DNA of 64,000 nucleotides from Geodermatophilus sp. DSM 45219 (lineage in GTDB: Bacteria; Actinomycetota; Actinomycetes; Mycobacteriales; Geodermatophilaceae), in assembly GCF_900104025.1 (NCBI RefSeq), contig NZ_FNIQ01000001.1:186001-250000 (forward strand), in the 5' to 3' direction. Positions 39,002 to 48,708 of this stretch are shown piece after piece. Each line of letters opens with the position of its first letter. Position 1 is the first letter of the stretch. The position numbers were made by a program, and so were the translations under genes. The notes below the pieces were generated by a model. It made no database searches. It saw only the letters and a program-made list of their open reading frames with translations, and had not been told where the DNA came from.

Positions 39002-40150
39002 GTGTCGGTCCGGTCGGGCAGGCTCCCGACCGTGGACGCCGCCTCGCTGCTCACCGGTCTGGTCCTCGGCGCGCTGCTGGCCACCGCGGTCACCCTGGGG
39101 GTGGTCGCGCTGGTGTCGCGCCGCCGGCCCGCGGACGACGGCCTGGAGCCGGTGCACGAGTCGCTGGACCACCTGCACCGGCTGCTGGCCGGCATCGAGC
39201 GCGACCGCGCCACCGCCCACGGCGAGCTGCGCGAGCAGATGGGCACCGTGGGGCAGACCTCGGCGATGCTCCGGCAGGAGACCGCCGCGCTGGTCACCGC
39301 GCTGCGCACCCCGCACGTCCGCGGCCGCTGGGGCGAGGTGCAGCTGCGCCGGGTGGTGGAGGTCGCCGGGCTGCTGGAGCACTGCGACTTCGTCGAGCAG
39401 CCGTCGGGCACCAACGACGCCGGCGCGGGCGTGCGGCCGGACCTCGTGGTGACCCTCGCCGACGGTCGCCAGGTGGTGGTCGACGCCAAGGTGCCGTTCA
39501 CCGGCTACATCGAGGCGGTGCAGGCCGAGGACGTCGCGGTCCGCGCCGAGCGGGTGGTCGCGCACGCCCGCCAGCTGCGCACCCACGTCGACGCCCTCTC
39601 CGCCCGGCGCTACCCGACCGCGTTCCGGCCCGCGGCCCCGTTCACGGTGCTCTTCGTCCCCTCCGACGGGTTCCTGACCACCGCGCTGGAGGCCGAACCG
39701 GGCCTGCTGGAGTACGGCTTCGCGCGTGACATCGTGCTGGCCACCCCCAGCACGTTGCTGGCGCTGCTGCGCACCGTCGCCTACTCGTGGCGGCAGGAGC
39801 GGCTGGCACGCGACGCCGACCAGGTGCTCGAGGTCGGCCGCCGGCTGCACGCTCGCCTCAGCACGCTGTCCGGCCACCTCACCCGGCTGGGCTCGGCGCT
39901 GTCCTCGACGCTCACCCGCTACAACGAGACGGTCGGCTCCTACGAGAGCTCGGTGCTGGTCGCCGCCCGCCGCTTCGACGACCTCGGGGTCGCCGAGACG
40001 GCCGTCCCCACCCCGGCGGTGGTGGAGGCGACGGTGCGCACCCTGCGCCCGGCGGAGCCGCCGGCACCCCCCGGTCAGCCGCTGGCGGCCGAGCTGTCCC
40101 GCCCGCATGTCCCGCCGGCGCCCGTGGAGCGCGACGGCACCACCGGCTGA
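39002..40150 (+). CDS. rmuC: DNA recombination protein RmuC
   Basis: 382 residues from GTG 39002 (GTG 39032 is an alternative just before the membrane segment). An N-terminal membrane segment (LLTGLVLGALLATAVTLGVV) is followed by a helical coiled region and the RmuC nuclease-like domain: HVRGRWGEVQLRRVVEVAGL, RPDLVVTLADGRQVVVDAKV (PD-(D/E)xK type core), LFVPSDGFLTTALEAEPGLL. RmuC limits inversions and genome rearrangement; the mechanism is not fully known. The Pro-rich tail (AEPPAPPGQPL) is typical of actinobacterial versions. Confidence 0.92.
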   Translation: MSVRSGRLPTVDAASLLTGLVLGALLATAVTLGVVALVSRRRPADDGLEPVHESLDHLHRLLAGIERDRATAHGELREQMGTVGQTSAMLRQETAALVTALRTPHVRGRWGEVQLRRVVEVAGLLEHCDFVEQPSGTNDAGAGVRPDLVVTLADGRQVVVDAKVPFTGYIEAVQAEDVAVRAERVVAHARQLRTHVDALSARRYPTAFRPAAPFTVLFVPSDGFLTTALEAEPGLLEYGFARDIVLATPSTLLALLRTVAYSWRQERLARDADQVLEVGRRLHARLSTLSGHLTRLGSALSSTLTRYNETVGSYESSVLVAARRFDDLGVAETAVPTPAVVEATVRTLRPAEPPAPPGQPLAAELSRPHVPPAPVERDGTTG

Positions 40151-40375
40151 CCATCCCGGGGCAACCCGGGATGCCCCCGGCGTCGCGCCCGTAGCGTGCC
40201 GTCACACCCGTCCCGCCGGCCACCCCAGGTGACGCCCTGGGCCTGCCGTTTTGGCACTTCTGCACAGTGCGCGTCGGTGCCGTCCTCCCGCGGCGGCCCT
40301 CCGGCCGTCGTTACCGTTGCCCTCGACAGGGACCGCCGCGAGGTGGTCCGCGAACGAGGGGGACGGGAGGCCGCC

Positions 40376-41191
40376 ATGACCTCGGTGAGCACAGCCGACA
40401 CCTGGCGCGAGTCCGGGTCGCGCGCCGGCCGGCGCCTGCCGGCCCGTCCCGAGGCGGCCGAGTACGTGTCGCGCATCGGCCGCCCGCCGGTCCCGCCGCC
40501 GCCCCCGCGGATGCGGTCGACCGAGCTGCCCCCGTTCCCCGAGGACATGGCGCGTTCCGCCCGCGGCCGCGACGAGCGCCCGGCTCCGGCCCGCCCGCGC
40601 GTGCCGGGCGAGCGGGTCGCCCGCCCGGTCCGGGACGTCCCCGTCCACGCGGACGCCGACCCGCGCTCCCGCGGCCGGGAGGACCGCCTGCGGGAGGACC
40701 GGCTCCGCGAGGACCGGCCCCGCGATGACCGGCCCCGCGATGACCGTGACGCGCGCAGCCGCGGTCCACGGCCGCCGGAGCCCCGGCCCGCGAACCCCCG
40801 GCCGGCCCGCCGCGTCGCGAGCGCCCCGGCGCCCGAGAGCGGCAGGGTGCGCGGCCTGGTCGCCGTCCTGCTGGTCTTCCTCGTCACCCTGGGCGCGGCG
40901 GCCCTGGAGTCCTGGCTCGCCGCCGGCCTCGGCCTGGTGACCGTCGTGGCCCTCACCGCGGCCAGCACCGTGGCGGCCCTGGTCGTCCGCCGCCGCGACC
41001 TGTCCACCGCGCTGGTCGCCCCGCCGCTGGTCTACGTCCTGGTCGCCGTGCTGAACACCGCGCTGGCGCCGTCGGCCTCGCTGAACGCGGCGTCGGTGGC
41101 CACCCTGCTGATCCGCGGCTTCCCCGCGATGGCGATCGCCACCGCCGCCGCCGTGGTCGTCGGGCTGATCCGCTGGGCCGCCCGCCGCTGA
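40376..41191 (+). CDS. DUF6542-like membrane protein with charged repeat region
   Basis: 271 residues from ATG 40376, with GGGAGG 5 bases upstream. The first 150 residues are Arg/Pro-rich and disordered, with tandem REDRL / RDDRP pentapeptides (about 100-125) encoded by 15-base DNA repeats at 40675-40745. The C-terminal ~110 residues form four membrane segments (VAVLLVFLVTLGAAALESWL ... AIATAAAVVVGLIRWAARR). This is the layout of actinobacterial DUF6542 proteins encoded beside ispH. The function is unknown. It converges on ispH. Confidence 0.8.
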   Translation: MTSVSTADTWRESGSRAGRRLPARPEAAEYVSRIGRPPVPPPPPRMRSTELPPFPEDMARSARGRDERPAPARPRVPGERVARPVRDVPVHADADPRSRGREDRLREDRLREDRPRDDRPRDDRDARSRGPRPPEPRPANPRPARRVASAPAPESGRVRGLVAVLLVFLVTLGAAALESWLAAGLGLVTVVALTAASTVAALVVRRRDLSTALVAPPLVYVLVAVLNTALAPSASLNAASVATLLIRGFPAMAIATAAAVVVGLIRWAARR

Positions 41192-41267
41192 TGGAGGACC
41201 CCTCCCTCCCCACCCTGCGCACGCTCGGGGCGGGGCCCGGGACGGGGCCACCCGGTCGGCTGCGGCG

Positions 41268-42230
41268 TCAGGCGGGGTTCTCCGCGCGCTTCGGGCGCAG
41301 CTCGTGGGGCAGCGCGAAGACCAGGCGCTCCTCGGCGGCCTTGACCGTCGACACGTCGGCGTAGTCACGCTCGGCCAGCCAGTCGAGCACCTCCGACACC
41401 AGCACCTCGGGCACCGAGGCGCCGCTGGTGACACCGACGGTGCCCACGCCCTCCAGCCAGGCCGGGTCGATCTCGGCGGCGAAGTCGACCAGGTACGAGG
41501 CACGGGCGCCGGCCTCCAGCGCCACCTCGACCAGCCGCACCGAGTTCGACGAGTTGGTCGAGCCGACGACGATCACCAGGTCGCACTCGGCGGCCATCTG
41601 CTTGACGGCCTGCTGCCGGTTCTGCGTGGCGTAGCAGATGTCGTCGCTCGGCGGGGACTGCAGACCGGGGAAACGGGTCTTCAGCTGGTCGACGGTGGCC
41701 AGCGTCTCGTCGACCGACAGCGTGGTCTGGGACAGCCACACGACCTTCTCGGGGTCGCGCACCTGCACGGTGGCGACGTCGTCGGCGCCGTCGACGAGCT
41801 GGATGTGGGACGGCGCCTCACCGGCGGTGCCCTCGACCTCCTCGTGCCCGCGGTGGCCGATGAGCAGGATGTCGTAGTCGTCGCGGGCGAACCGCTTGGC
41901 CTCCTGGTGCACCTTGGTCACCAGCGGGCAGGTGGCGTCGATCGTCCTGAGCTGCCGGGCCGCGGCCTCCTCGTGCACGGCCGGCGAGACGCCGTGCGCG
42001 CTGAAGACGACGACCGAGCCCTCGGGCACCTCGTCGGTCTCGTCGACGAAGACCGCCCCGCGCCGCTCGAGCGTCGCCACCACGTGCTTGTTGTGGACGA
42101 TCTGCTTGCGGACGTAGACCGGGGCGCCGTGGATCTCCAGGGCGCGCTCGACCGCGACCACCGCCCGGTCGACGCCGGCGCAGTAGCCCCGGGGATCGGC
42201 CAGCAGGACCCGTCCGCGCTGATCAGCCAT
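41268..42230 (-). CDS. ispH: 4-hydroxy-3-methylbut-2-enyl diphosphate reductase
   Basis: 320 residues from ATG 42230. The three Fe-S Cys are visible in [23 protein letters not shown] and [12 protein letters not shown]. HxxxH substrate motifs ([23 protein letters not shown]) and the [12 protein letters not shown] block are also present. It catalyses the last step of the MEP isoprenoid pathway, making IPP and DMAPP. A minus-strand TACCAT box (42237-42242) lies 6 bases before the ATG, fitting a leaderless transcript. The location next to xseAB is conserved in actinobacteria. Confidence 0.97.
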   Translation of the reverse strand: MADQRGRVLLADPRGYCAGVDRAVVAVERALEIHGAPVYVRKQIVHNKHVVATLERRGAVFVDETDEVPEGSVVVFSAHGVSPAVHEEAAARQLRTIDATCPLVTKVHQEAKRFARDDYDILLIGHRGHEEVEGTAGEAPSHIQLVDGADDVATVQVRDPEKVVWLSQTTLSVDETLATVDQLKTRFPGLQSPPSDDICYATQNRQQAVKQMAAECDLVIVVGSTNSSNSVRLVEVALEAGARASYLVDFAAEIDPAWLEGVGTVGVTSGASVPEVLVSEVLDWLAERDYADVSTVKAAEERLVFALPHELRPKRAENPA

Positions 42231-42284
42231 GACCCCATGGTAGGAGAAGGACCCCCTGCCCCCCGGTGTTCGCAGGCTCACACC

Positions 42285-42353
42285 GGCCCGCTGCAGGGGC
42301 CGCCCGCCCGCGGTGTCGGCCAGCTCACACCAGGGCCCTGCAGGGGGCCGCCT
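42285..42353. repeat. Pair of GC-rich direct repeats with CTGCAGGGG core
   Basis: Two copies of a ~30-base unit, each GCTCACACC followed by CTGCAGGGG and GGCCGCC (cores at 42291-42299 and 42338-42346). The same core recurs at 43981-43989 and 51539-51547, always between genes. Confidence 0.55.
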
Positions 42354-42448
42354 CCGGCGGGCACCTGGGACGAGACACGTACCACCATCCGTGTGTTCTG
42401 CGCCGACACGCGGGTGTCGGTCGCGGCGTTTCGGGGCAGGGTGGGGCC

Positions 42449-43945
42449 ATGTCGCGTGAGATCCCCCAGGCCGTCCGCGCCGCCGTCGGTCTGGCCGCCA
42501 CCGTCATCGACGACGCCCGCCAGCTGCCGCACACGCTGGTCGCCCTGCCGGTCCGGGTGATCGGCCTGGCCATGCAGGCCACGATGAAGGTGCAGCAGCA
42601 CTACTCCGGCCTGGTCGCCCGCGGCGACGAGGTGTTCACCGGGCTGCGCGGCGAAGCCGAGCCGGGGCTGGCGACCTTCGACGAGGACCTGCCCGAGCCC
42701 GGCGCCGGCCGCACCTCCGCGTTCGACCGCGCCCCCGGGTTCGACCGGGAGACGCCCTTCGACCGCGCCACCGTGGCGGTCGACGACGAGGAGATCGACG
42801 AGGAGGCCGCCGCCCTCATCGACGACGAGGTCTCCGGACTGCCCGCCGACCCGGCGCCCGAGGAGGTCGTCGAGGCGCTCGCGGACATCTCCGACGAGGT
42901 CGCCGCGGCCGGTCTCGACCTGGACCGCGCCGAGCCCGGGCTCAGCACCGAGGACGCGCTGGAGACCGCGCTGCTGGAGGCCGACGGCGCCCCCGACAGC
43001 GCGCTGGTCGACGGCGGCACCGGCGACACCGGCACCGTCGACACCGACGAGATCGCCGAGAGCCCCACGACCCCGCCGCCGTCCCTGCTGGACGCCGAGG
43101 CGACCGAGTTCGACGTGCACCCGTCGGCGCCGGTGCCGAGCGACCCCGGGGGGTCCCCGGTCGGCGAGGAGGCCGGCGCTCCCGACGTGACCACCGAGGT
43201 CGACGTCCTCACCCCGGACGGCGGCGTCGCGACCGTCGAGGGCACGGTGACCGACGAGGGCGTGGCCGCGCCCGAGGCAGCTACCGAGGAACCGTCCGGG
43301 GCACCCGCGGCCGACGACACGGACGCCACGGGGAGCGGTGACGAGGTGGTCACCGCCGCGGGCGCCGCGGTCGACGACGCCCTCGGCACCGGTGAGGACA
43401 CCTCGGCGCCCACCGCGACCGACGACGCGGTCGCCACCGACGAGGGCGGCACCGAGGTCGCCGCCGCGACCGGTGAGCAGCCGTCCACCGCACCTGCGGC
43501 CGACGACACGGACGCCACGGGGACCGGCGACGAGGTGGTCACCGCCGCGGGCGCCGCGGTCGACGACGCGCTCGGCGCCGGTGAGGACACGTCGGCGCCC
43601 GTCACGGCCGACGACACCAGCACCGCCGACGGGAACGGCACCGACGTGGCCGCGGCGACCGGCGTCCGCACGGACGTCGACGAGAGCCCGACCGCCGACG
43701 AAGCCGCGGACACGACCGGCGCCGGGGCCGCCGGGGCCGCACCCGTCCAGGGCTACGACGGCTTCACCATCGCCCAGCTGCGGGGACGGCTGCGCGGCTA
43801 CCAGCTGTCCACCGTGCAGGACCTGGTCGCCTACGAGGAGGCCACCCGGGGCCGCGAGCCCTACCTGCGGATGCTGCGCAACCGGCTGGAGAAGCTGGAG
43901 CGCCAGGCCGTCGAGGACAGCCCGCTCGCCCCGCGGGGCGCGTGA
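42449..43945 (+). CDS. Lipid-droplet-associated-type protein with long acidic repeat insert
   Basis: 498 residues from ATG 42449. The N-terminal ~55 residues ([40 protein letters not shown]) and the C-terminal ~65 ([45 protein letters not shown]) match the actinobacterial lipid-droplet-associated family encoded between ispH and xseA (Rv1109c type). Between them lie about 370 residues of Asp/Glu/Ala/Thr-rich disorder. Two 63-residue tandem units (43301-43489 and 43490-43678) are nearly identical in their first half ([26 protein letters not shown]). Family members elsewhere are much shorter, so the insert is an expansion. The role at lipid surfaces is inferred. Confidence 0.82.
   Translation: MSREIPQAVRAAVGLAATVIDDARQLPHTLVALPVRVIGLAMQATMKVQQHYSGLVARGDEVFTGLRGEAEPGLATFDEDLPEPGAGRTSAFDRAPGFDRETPFDRATVAVDDEEIDEEAAALIDDEVSGLPADPAPEEVVEALADISDEVAAAGLDLDRAEPGLSTEDALETALLEADGAPDSALVDGGTGDTGTVDTDEIAESPTTPPPSLLDAEATEFDVHPSAPVPSDPGGSPVGEEAGAPDVTTEVDVLTPDGGVATVEGTVTDEGVAAPEAATEEPSGAPAADDTDATGSGDEVVTAAGAAVDDALGTGEDTSAPTATDDAVATDEGGTEVAAATGEQPSTAPAADDTDATGTGDEVVTAAGAAVDDALGAGEDTSAPVTADDTSTADGNGTDVAAATGVRTDVDESPTADEAADTTGAGAAGAAPVQGYDGFTIAQLRGRLRGYQLSTVQDLVAYEEATRGREPYLRMLRNRLEKLERQAVEDSPLAPRGA
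43301..43678 (+). repeat. Tandem duplication, 2 x 189 bp, inside the lipid-droplet-type gene
   Basis: Unit 1 is 43301-43489 and unit 2 is 43490-43678, both in frame (63 codons). The first ~110 bases of each differ at only a few positions; the remainder has diverged. It suggests a recent duplication by slippage or recombination. Confidence 0.75.
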
Positions 43946-44039
43946 AGAAGGACTCTCACTCGCAGGCTCGCGGCGGGCCCCTGCAGGGGGGCCGGGCCCG
44001 AGCCCGTGGGGCGTCGGACCGGTCTGACACGCTCGGGAC

Positions 44040-45260
44040 GTGACGTCCCCCTCCACGCCGGAAGCCCCCTGGCCGGTCCGCACGGTGGCCCGCAAGGTCG
44101 CCGAGTGGATCGGCCGGCTGGGCGAGGTCTGGGTCGAGGGGCAGGTGGCCCAGCTGTCACGGCGCGGGGCGGCGACGGTCTTCCTCACCCTGCGCGACCC
44201 GGCCGCCGACCTGTCGGTGCCGGTGACCTGCAGCCGGGACGTCGTCGACCGCCCGGGCCTGGAGCTGGCCGAGGGCGCGCGGGTGGTCGTGCGGGCGCGG
44301 CCGGACTACTACATCGCCCGCGGGTCGTTCTCGCTGCGCGCCACCGAGATCCGCGCCGTCGGCCTGGGTGAGCTGCTGGCCCGCATCGAGCGGATCCGCC
44401 GGCTGCTGGCCGCCGAGGGGCTCTTCGACGCCGCCCGCAAACGCCCGCTGCCGTTCGCCCCGGCCGTCGTCGGGGTGGTCACCGGCCGCGACAGCGCCGC
44501 CGAGCGGGACGTGCTGGTCACCGCCCGCCGCCGCTGGCCGGCCGTCCGGTTCGCCGTCCACCACAGCCTGGTGCAGGGGCCCATGGCGGCCGCGTCCGTC
44601 ATCGAGGGCCTCCAGCGGCTGGACCGCGACCCCGAGGTCGAGGTGATCGTCGTCGCCCGCGGTGGCGGCTCGGTGGAGGACCTGCTGCCCTTCTCCGACG
44701 AGGGCCTGGTGCGCGCGATCGCCGCCTGCCGCACCCCGGTGGTCACCGCCGTCGGCCACGAGACCGACACGACGCTGGTCGACCACGCCGCCGACGTCCG
44801 GGCCGCGACCCCCACCGACGCCGCGCACAGGGTGGTGCCCGAGATCGGCGAGCAGCGCCGGCTGGTGGACGGGCTGCGGGCGCGGGCGCGGCACCTGCTC
44901 GGTACCCGCCTGGAGCAGCAGGAGCGGTGGCTGGACAGCGTCCGCAGCCGCCCGGCCCTGGCCGACCCGCAGCGGCTGCTGCACGGCCGGGGGGACGACG
45001 TGGAGCAGCTGCGCACGCGCGCGCGGCGCACCCTGGTCCACCGGCTGGAGGGCGCCGAGCGCGACCTGGAGCACGCCCGCGCCCGGGTCGCCGCGCTCTC
45101 CCCGGCCGCGACGCTGCAGCGCGGCTACGCCGTCGTCCAGCGGGCCGACGGGTCGCTGGTCCGCGAGCCCGCCGAGGTGGCCGACGACGAGCGGCTGTCG
45201 GTGCGGGTGGCGGGCGGCCGGCTGCCGGTGCGGGTCGCCAGGGAGGATGGGGAGCCGTGA
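44040..45260 (+). CDS. xseA: Exodeoxyribonuclease VII large subunit
   Basis: 406 residues from GTG 44040. It has an N-terminal OB-fold ([20 protein letters not shown] ... [20 protein letters not shown]), then the nuclease domain with [36 protein letters not shown] and [27 protein letters not shown], the strongest family signature. A C-terminal coiled coil follows. It degrades single-stranded DNA with XseB. xseB overlaps or lies just after its stop. Confidence 0.97.
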   Translation: MTSPSTPEAPWPVRTVARKVAEWIGRLGEVWVEGQVAQLSRRGAATVFLTLRDPAADLSVPVTCSRDVVDRPGLELAEGARVVVRARPDYYIARGSFSLRATEIRAVGLGELLARIERIRRLLAAEGLFDAARKRPLPFAPAVVGVVTGRDSAAERDVLVTARRRWPAVRFAVHHSLVQGPMAAASVIEGLQRLDRDPEVEVIVVARGGGSVEDLLPFSDEGLVRAIAACRTPVVTAVGHETDTTLVDHAADVRAATPTDAAHRVVPEIGEQRRLVDGLRARARHLLGTRLEQQERWLDSVRSRPALADPQRLLHGRGDDVEQLRTRARRTLVHRLEGAERDLEHARARVAALSPAATLQRGYAVVQRADGSLVREPAEVADDERLSVRVAGGRLPVRVAREDGEP

Positions 45261-45325
45261 GCGGACAGGAGCGCGAGCATCGCAGCGAGGAACGGAGCGC
45301 TCTGCGGGAGCGAACCGAGGACGTG

Positions 45326-45544
45326 GTGAGCGAGGAGCCGGACGAGCAGCCGACGACCACCTACGAGCAGGCGCGCGAGGAGCTGGCCGACGTCGTCCGG
45401 CGGCTGGAGGCCGGCGGGCTGACCCTCGAGGAGTCACTCGGCCTGTGGGAGCGCGGCGAGCAGCTGGCCGAGCTGTGCCAGCACTGGCTGGACCGGGCCC
45501 GGGAGCGTCTGGCCCAGGCCACCCCGGGCGGTCAGCCGGAGTAG
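45326..45544 (+). CDS. xseB: Exodeoxyribonuclease VII small subunit
   Basis: 72 residues from GTG 45326, with GAGG 5 bases upstream. The conserved core is TYEQAREELADVVRRLEAGG LTLEESLGLWERGEQLAELC, complete for XseB (usually ~80 residues). An in-frame GTG 45257 overlapping the xseA stop would add 23 residues, but that stretch is a GA-rich repeat related to 34865-34919 and is not conserved-looking, so the later start is preferred. It converges with the DUF4245 gene, with the two 3' ends overlapping by 13 bases. Confidence 0.92.
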   Translation: MSEEPDEQPTTTYEQAREELADVVRRLEAGGLTLEESLGLWERGEQLAELCQHWLDRARERLAQATPGGQPE

Positions 45545-46125
45545 GGCCGCACCGCCGCGGCGACGGTCTCCAGCTCCGCGTCGGTCGCCGAGCCGGTGAC
45601 CAGCAGGGTGGTGTCGTCGGCGGTGCGGGAGAGCACGGTCTCCCCGCGCTGCGTCGTCCCCCGGGTCCAGTCCTGGCCGCCGAGCTCGACGGTGCCCTGC
45701 TCCTGCGCGCCGGACAGGACGTCGTCCACCGCGGCCGCCCGCGCGTCGTCGCTGACCACGAAACCGGCGAACTCCCCCGACGGCGTCAGGTGGCCGATCT
45801 CCAGGGTCACCGGGTCGCCGGCCTCCGCCTCGCCGGCGTCGGTGCGGGCGTAGGTGACGGTGTACCCCTCCGGCAGGCCGGTCGGCGCGACCACCGGGTA
45901 GCCGGCGCGGGCGGCGGCCAGCTGCAGGGTGCTCGCGGGGTCGACCTCCGGGAGGGTGTCGGCCTCGGACTGCTGGAAGGCCATCCAGCCGGCCAGCGCC
46001 AGGCAGATGACCACCAGCGGGGCCAGCGACCGCAGCATGTTGGCCGCGCTCATCCGGTTGGCCCGCTCGATCGCGGGCGAGGGGGCCTGCGCGGGAGGCT
46101 GACTGGTCGGACCGGCGGAGCTCAC
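45532..46125 (-). CDS. DUF4245 membrane-anchored protein
   Basis: 197 residues from GTG 46125, with GGGGGG upstream. A short cytoplasmic Pro-rich region, one membrane segment (MLRSLAPLVVICLALAGWMA F) and an extracytoplasmic DUF4245 domain: GYPVVAPTGLPEGYTVTYAR, VTLEIGHLTPSGEFAGFVVS, QDWTRGTTQRGETVLSRTAD. The function of the family is unknown. It is conserved next to glpX and xseAB in actinobacteria. It diverges from glpX across 70 bases, where a TAGGAT box (46131-46136) could serve glpX. Confidence 0.92.
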   Translation of the reverse strand: MSSAGPTSQPPAQAPSPAIERANRMSAANMLRSLAPLVVICLALAGWMAFQQSEADTLPEVDPASTLQLAAARAGYPVVAPTGLPEGYTVTYARTDAGEAEAGDPVTLEIGHLTPSGEFAGFVVSDDARAAAVDDVLSGAQEQGTVELGGQDWTRGTTQRGETVLSRTADDTTLLVTGSATDAELETVAAAVRPYSG

Positions 46126-46195
46126 CCCCCTAGGATGACAGGACTGTCGCCCCACCCCGCCGTTCAGCGTCGAGCGGCGGCCACAGGAGGTCTGC

Positions 46196-47248
46196 GTGTC
46201 CCTGCCCCTGCCCGACGGCCCCGCGACCCACGCCGGGGACAGCTTCCGCCCCGACCGCCCGGCACCCGACCGCAACCTCGCCATGGAGCTGGTGCGGGTC
46301 ACCGAGGCCGGCGCCATGGCCGCCGGTCTCTGGGTCGGCCGGGGCGACAAGAACGGTGGCGACGGCGCAGCCGTCGACGCGATGCGCTCGCTGATCGGCA
46401 CGGTGAGCATGCGGGGCGTCGTCGTCATCGGGGAGGGCGAGAAGGACGAGGCCCCGATGCTGTTCAACGGCGAGGAGGTCGGCGACGGGACGGGACCGGA
46501 GTGCGACGTCGCCGTGGACCCGGTCGACGGCACCACGCTGATGGCCAAGGGCATGCCCAACGCGATCGCGGTGATGGCGGTCGCCAACCGGGGCGCCATG
46601 TACGACCCGTCCGCGGTCTTCTACATGGACAAGATCGCCACCGGCCCGGCCGCGGCCGACGTCATCGACATCACCGCCCCGGTCGCGGAGAACATCCGCC
46701 GGGTCGCCAAGGCCAAGAAGAGCTCCGTCGCCGGGGTCACCGTCTGCATCCTCGACCGCCCCCGCCACGAGCAGCTGGTCCACGAGGTGCGCGAGGCCGG
46801 CGCCCGGATCAAGTTCATCACCGACGGCGACGTGGCCGGCGCGATCGCCGCCGCGCGCGAGGGCACCGGCGTCGACCTGCTCATGGGCATCGGCGGCACG
46901 CCGGAGGGGATCATCACCGCCTGCGCGCTCAAGTGCATGGGTGGTGCGCTCCAGGGCCGGCTCTGGCCCAAGGACGACGACGAGCGGCAGAAGGCGATCG
47001 ACGCCGGCCACGACCTCGACCGGGTGCTGCACATCGACGACCTCGTGCGCGGCGACGTCTTCTTCGTGGCCACCGGCATCACCGACGGCGAGCTGCTGCG
47101 CGGCGTGCAGTACCGGTCCGGCGGCTGCACCACGCAGTCGCTGGTCATGCGGTCGAAGTCGGGCACCATCCGCTCGATCGAGAGCCTGCACTCCCTGGAG
47201 AAGCTGCGCGCCTACTCCGCGATCCCCTTCGAACCGTCCGAACCGTAG
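46196..47248 (+). CDS. glpX: Class II fructose-1,6-bisphosphatase
   Basis: 350 residues from GTG 46196, with AGGAGGT upstream. Metal-binding motifs are [18 protein letters not shown] and [50 protein letters not shown] and [15 protein letters not shown] are also family signatures. It converts fructose 1,6-bisphosphate to fructose 6-phosphate and is the gluconeogenic FBPase in most actinobacteria. Length is normal. The stop is followed by convergent genes. Confidence 0.97.
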   Translation: MSLPLPDGPATHAGDSFRPDRPAPDRNLAMELVRVTEAGAMAAGLWVGRGDKNGGDGAAVDAMRSLIGTVSMRGVVVIGEGEKDEAPMLFNGEEVGDGTGPECDVAVDPVDGTTLMAKGMPNAIAVMAVANRGAMYDPSAVFYMDKIATGPAAADVIDITAPVAENIRRVAKAKKSSVAGVTVCILDRPRHEQLVHEVREAGARIKFITDGDVAGAIAAAREGTGVDLLMGIGGTPEGIITACALKCMGGALQGRLWPKDDDERQKAIDAGHDLDRVLHIDDLVRGDVFFVATGITDGELLRGVQYRSGGCTTQSLVMRSKSGTIRSIESLHSLEKLRAYSAIPFEPSEP

Positions 47249-47316
47249 GAGGACCGCCCCTCCCCCACGCCACGCCTCGCGGGCTCGGCACGGGCCCTCC
47301 GGCCGGCCCGGACCGG

Positions 47317-47970
47317 TCAGCTGAGCCGGGGCGGCGGAGGTCCCGGGGGGAGGTGCCGCTGGGCGAGGCGGTCGACCATCGCCCGCCACCGGCTCGCCGA
47401 CTCCCCGGGCGCCAGGCTGCGCAGCCGCAGGTCGCCGAACACGCTGCGCGCGTGGACGACGATCCGCGGCGTGCCGGCCAGCCGCGGCACCGGCGCCAGG
47501 TCGGTCCTGCGGTCGCCGAAGACCGTCCGGCCGTGCAGCTCGGCGTCCACCCCCTCGGGGACGACCACGTCGACGTCGCCGAACCAGGTCTGCAGGTGCA
47601 CCTCCACCCGGTCCCGGTCGGTGCGCAAGCCCCGCAGGTCCAGCCGGACGTCGCCGAAGACGGTGGACAGGCGCCGCGGCGCCTCGGCCACCCCGGCGAG
47701 CCGGATGTCGCCGAAGACGTTGGACAGCTCCTCCGGCGTCCGCGTGCCGACGATCTCCACCGGAGGCGGCCCGTCGGGGGGCAGGTCGGCGACCAGCGCC
47801 GCCAGGTCGGCCAGCGTGCCGGCGGCGTAGGCGGCCTCGACCCGCTCACCGAACTCGGACAGGTCGATGCGCCCCTCGCCCACCGCGCGCTGCAGTCGGG
47901 TCACGGTGGCCTCGCGGTCGGCGTCCGAGGCGCGCACGACCGGCTTCTCGGGGACGGCGCCGGGCTCCAC
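47317..47970 (-). CDS. DUF1707 protein with C-terminal VFGD beta repeats
   Basis: 217 residues from GTG 47970. The DUF1707 domain is at the N-terminus (RASDADREATVTRLQRAVGE GRIDLSEFGERVEAAYAAGT). It is followed by four or five repeats of the type VFGDIRLAG, VFGDVRLDL, WFGDVDVVV, VFGDRRTDL and VFGDLRLRS, as in LiaF-like cell-wall-active domains that form beta solenoids. There is no membrane segment. A minus-strand TACGGT box (47978-47983) lies 7 bases before the GTG, so the mRNA is probably leaderless. The role is unknown; related proteins respond to envelope stress. Confidence 0.9.
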   Translation of the reverse strand: MEPGAVPEKPVVRASDADREATVTRLQRAVGEGRIDLSEFGERVEAAYAAGTLADLAALVADLPPDGPPPVEIVGTRTPEELSNVFGDIRLAGVAEAPRRLSTVFGDVRLDLRGLRTDRDRVEVHLQTWFGDVDVVVPEGVDAELHGRTVFGDRRTDLAPVPRLAGTPRIVVHARSVFGDLRLRSLAPGESASRWRAMVDRLAQRHLPPGPPPPRLS

Positions 47971-48058
47971 CCGACCGACCGTAGTGGAGCCGCGGTCCTC
48001 AGGCCCCGTCCCGGGACCCGCCCTGAGCGTGCGGAGGGTCGGGAGGACGGGGTCCTTC

Positions 48059-48556
48059 TCAGTCCAGGTCGGCGCAGTAGGCGACCGTGTAGGGCTTGAC
48101 CCGGCCGCCGCAGGTGCTGCCGTAGCGCTCGTACTCCGAGAACGGCGTGGACTCGTAGAACAGCTGGTCGCAGGCGTCCAGGGTGCCGGCGAAGCAGTCC
48201 GCGGCGTAGCCGTCCAACTCCGGGTCGTCGCCCAGCACGCCCGGCTCCACCGGGTCGCCCTGCTCGACCACCGTCCCGCTCGCGGAGGAGCCGCCACCGA
48301 ACACCGCCTCGGTCTGCGCCTCCATGGCTCGGGTCAGGGCGGAGGAGAGCAGCAGCGAGGACAGCAGCGCCGCGACGAGGACGCCGACGGAGAGCACCGC
48401 GGCCCCCACGGCGGCGGCCGCGACGAGGCTGCCGGTGCCGCGCCGCGGATCCGCCACGGGCACTGGCGCGGGGTGGGCCGGCGGGGCGGGCCACGCCGGC
48501 GTCTGCGCCACCCAGTCGGGAGCGGGCGGCGGGACGGCGTCGTACGGCTGGGACAC
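48059..48556 (-). CDS. Membrane-anchored hypothetical protein with Cys-containing C-terminal domain
   Basis: 165 residues from GTG 48556, with GAGGAG upstream. A Pro-rich N-terminus (PYDAVPPPAPDWVAQ), one membrane segment (LVAAAAVGAAVLSVGVLVAA LLSSLLL) and a C-terminal domain GYAADCFAGTLDACDQLFYE STPFSEYERYGSTCGGRVK with four or five Cys. This C-terminal pattern is common in actinobacterial secreted or membrane proteins of unknown function. It diverges from fumC. Confidence 0.82.
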   Translation of the reverse strand: MSQPYDAVPPPAPDWVAQTPAWPAPPAHPAPVPVADPRRGTGSLVAAAAVGAAVLSVGVLVAALLSSLLLSSALTRAMEAQTEAVFGGGSSASGTVVEQGDPVEPGVLGDDPELDGYAADCFAGTLDACDQLFYESTPFSEYERYGSTCGGRVKPYTVAYCADLD

Positions 48557-48640
48557 GGGCGCTCCTCTGACCACGGTGGACGCCGCACGATAGGGCTCCC
48601 GGGCCGCGCGGGCGGCTCCCCACGTCGGAGCCGTCCCGGG

Positions 48641-48664
48641 CGTGACCTCCGCGGCCTCTAGGGT
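48641..48664 (+). promoter_or_regulatory. Probable fumC promoter
   Basis: GTGACC-like -35 (about 48641) and TAGGGT -10 (48659-48664), though the spacing is short. It leaves a ~40-base leader with GGGAG before ATG 48709. Confidence 0.35.
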
Positions 48665-48708
48665 CGCTGTCGGAGCACTGTCACCACACACACCACGGGA
48701 GCTGCGGC

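Noticed and set aside
44662-48099. A 1,145-codon plus-strand open frame across xseA to the DUF1707 gene
   Set aside because: High GC leaves alternative frames open; the translated sequence is Arg/Gly/Pro-rich nonsense and overlaps well-supported genes on both strands.
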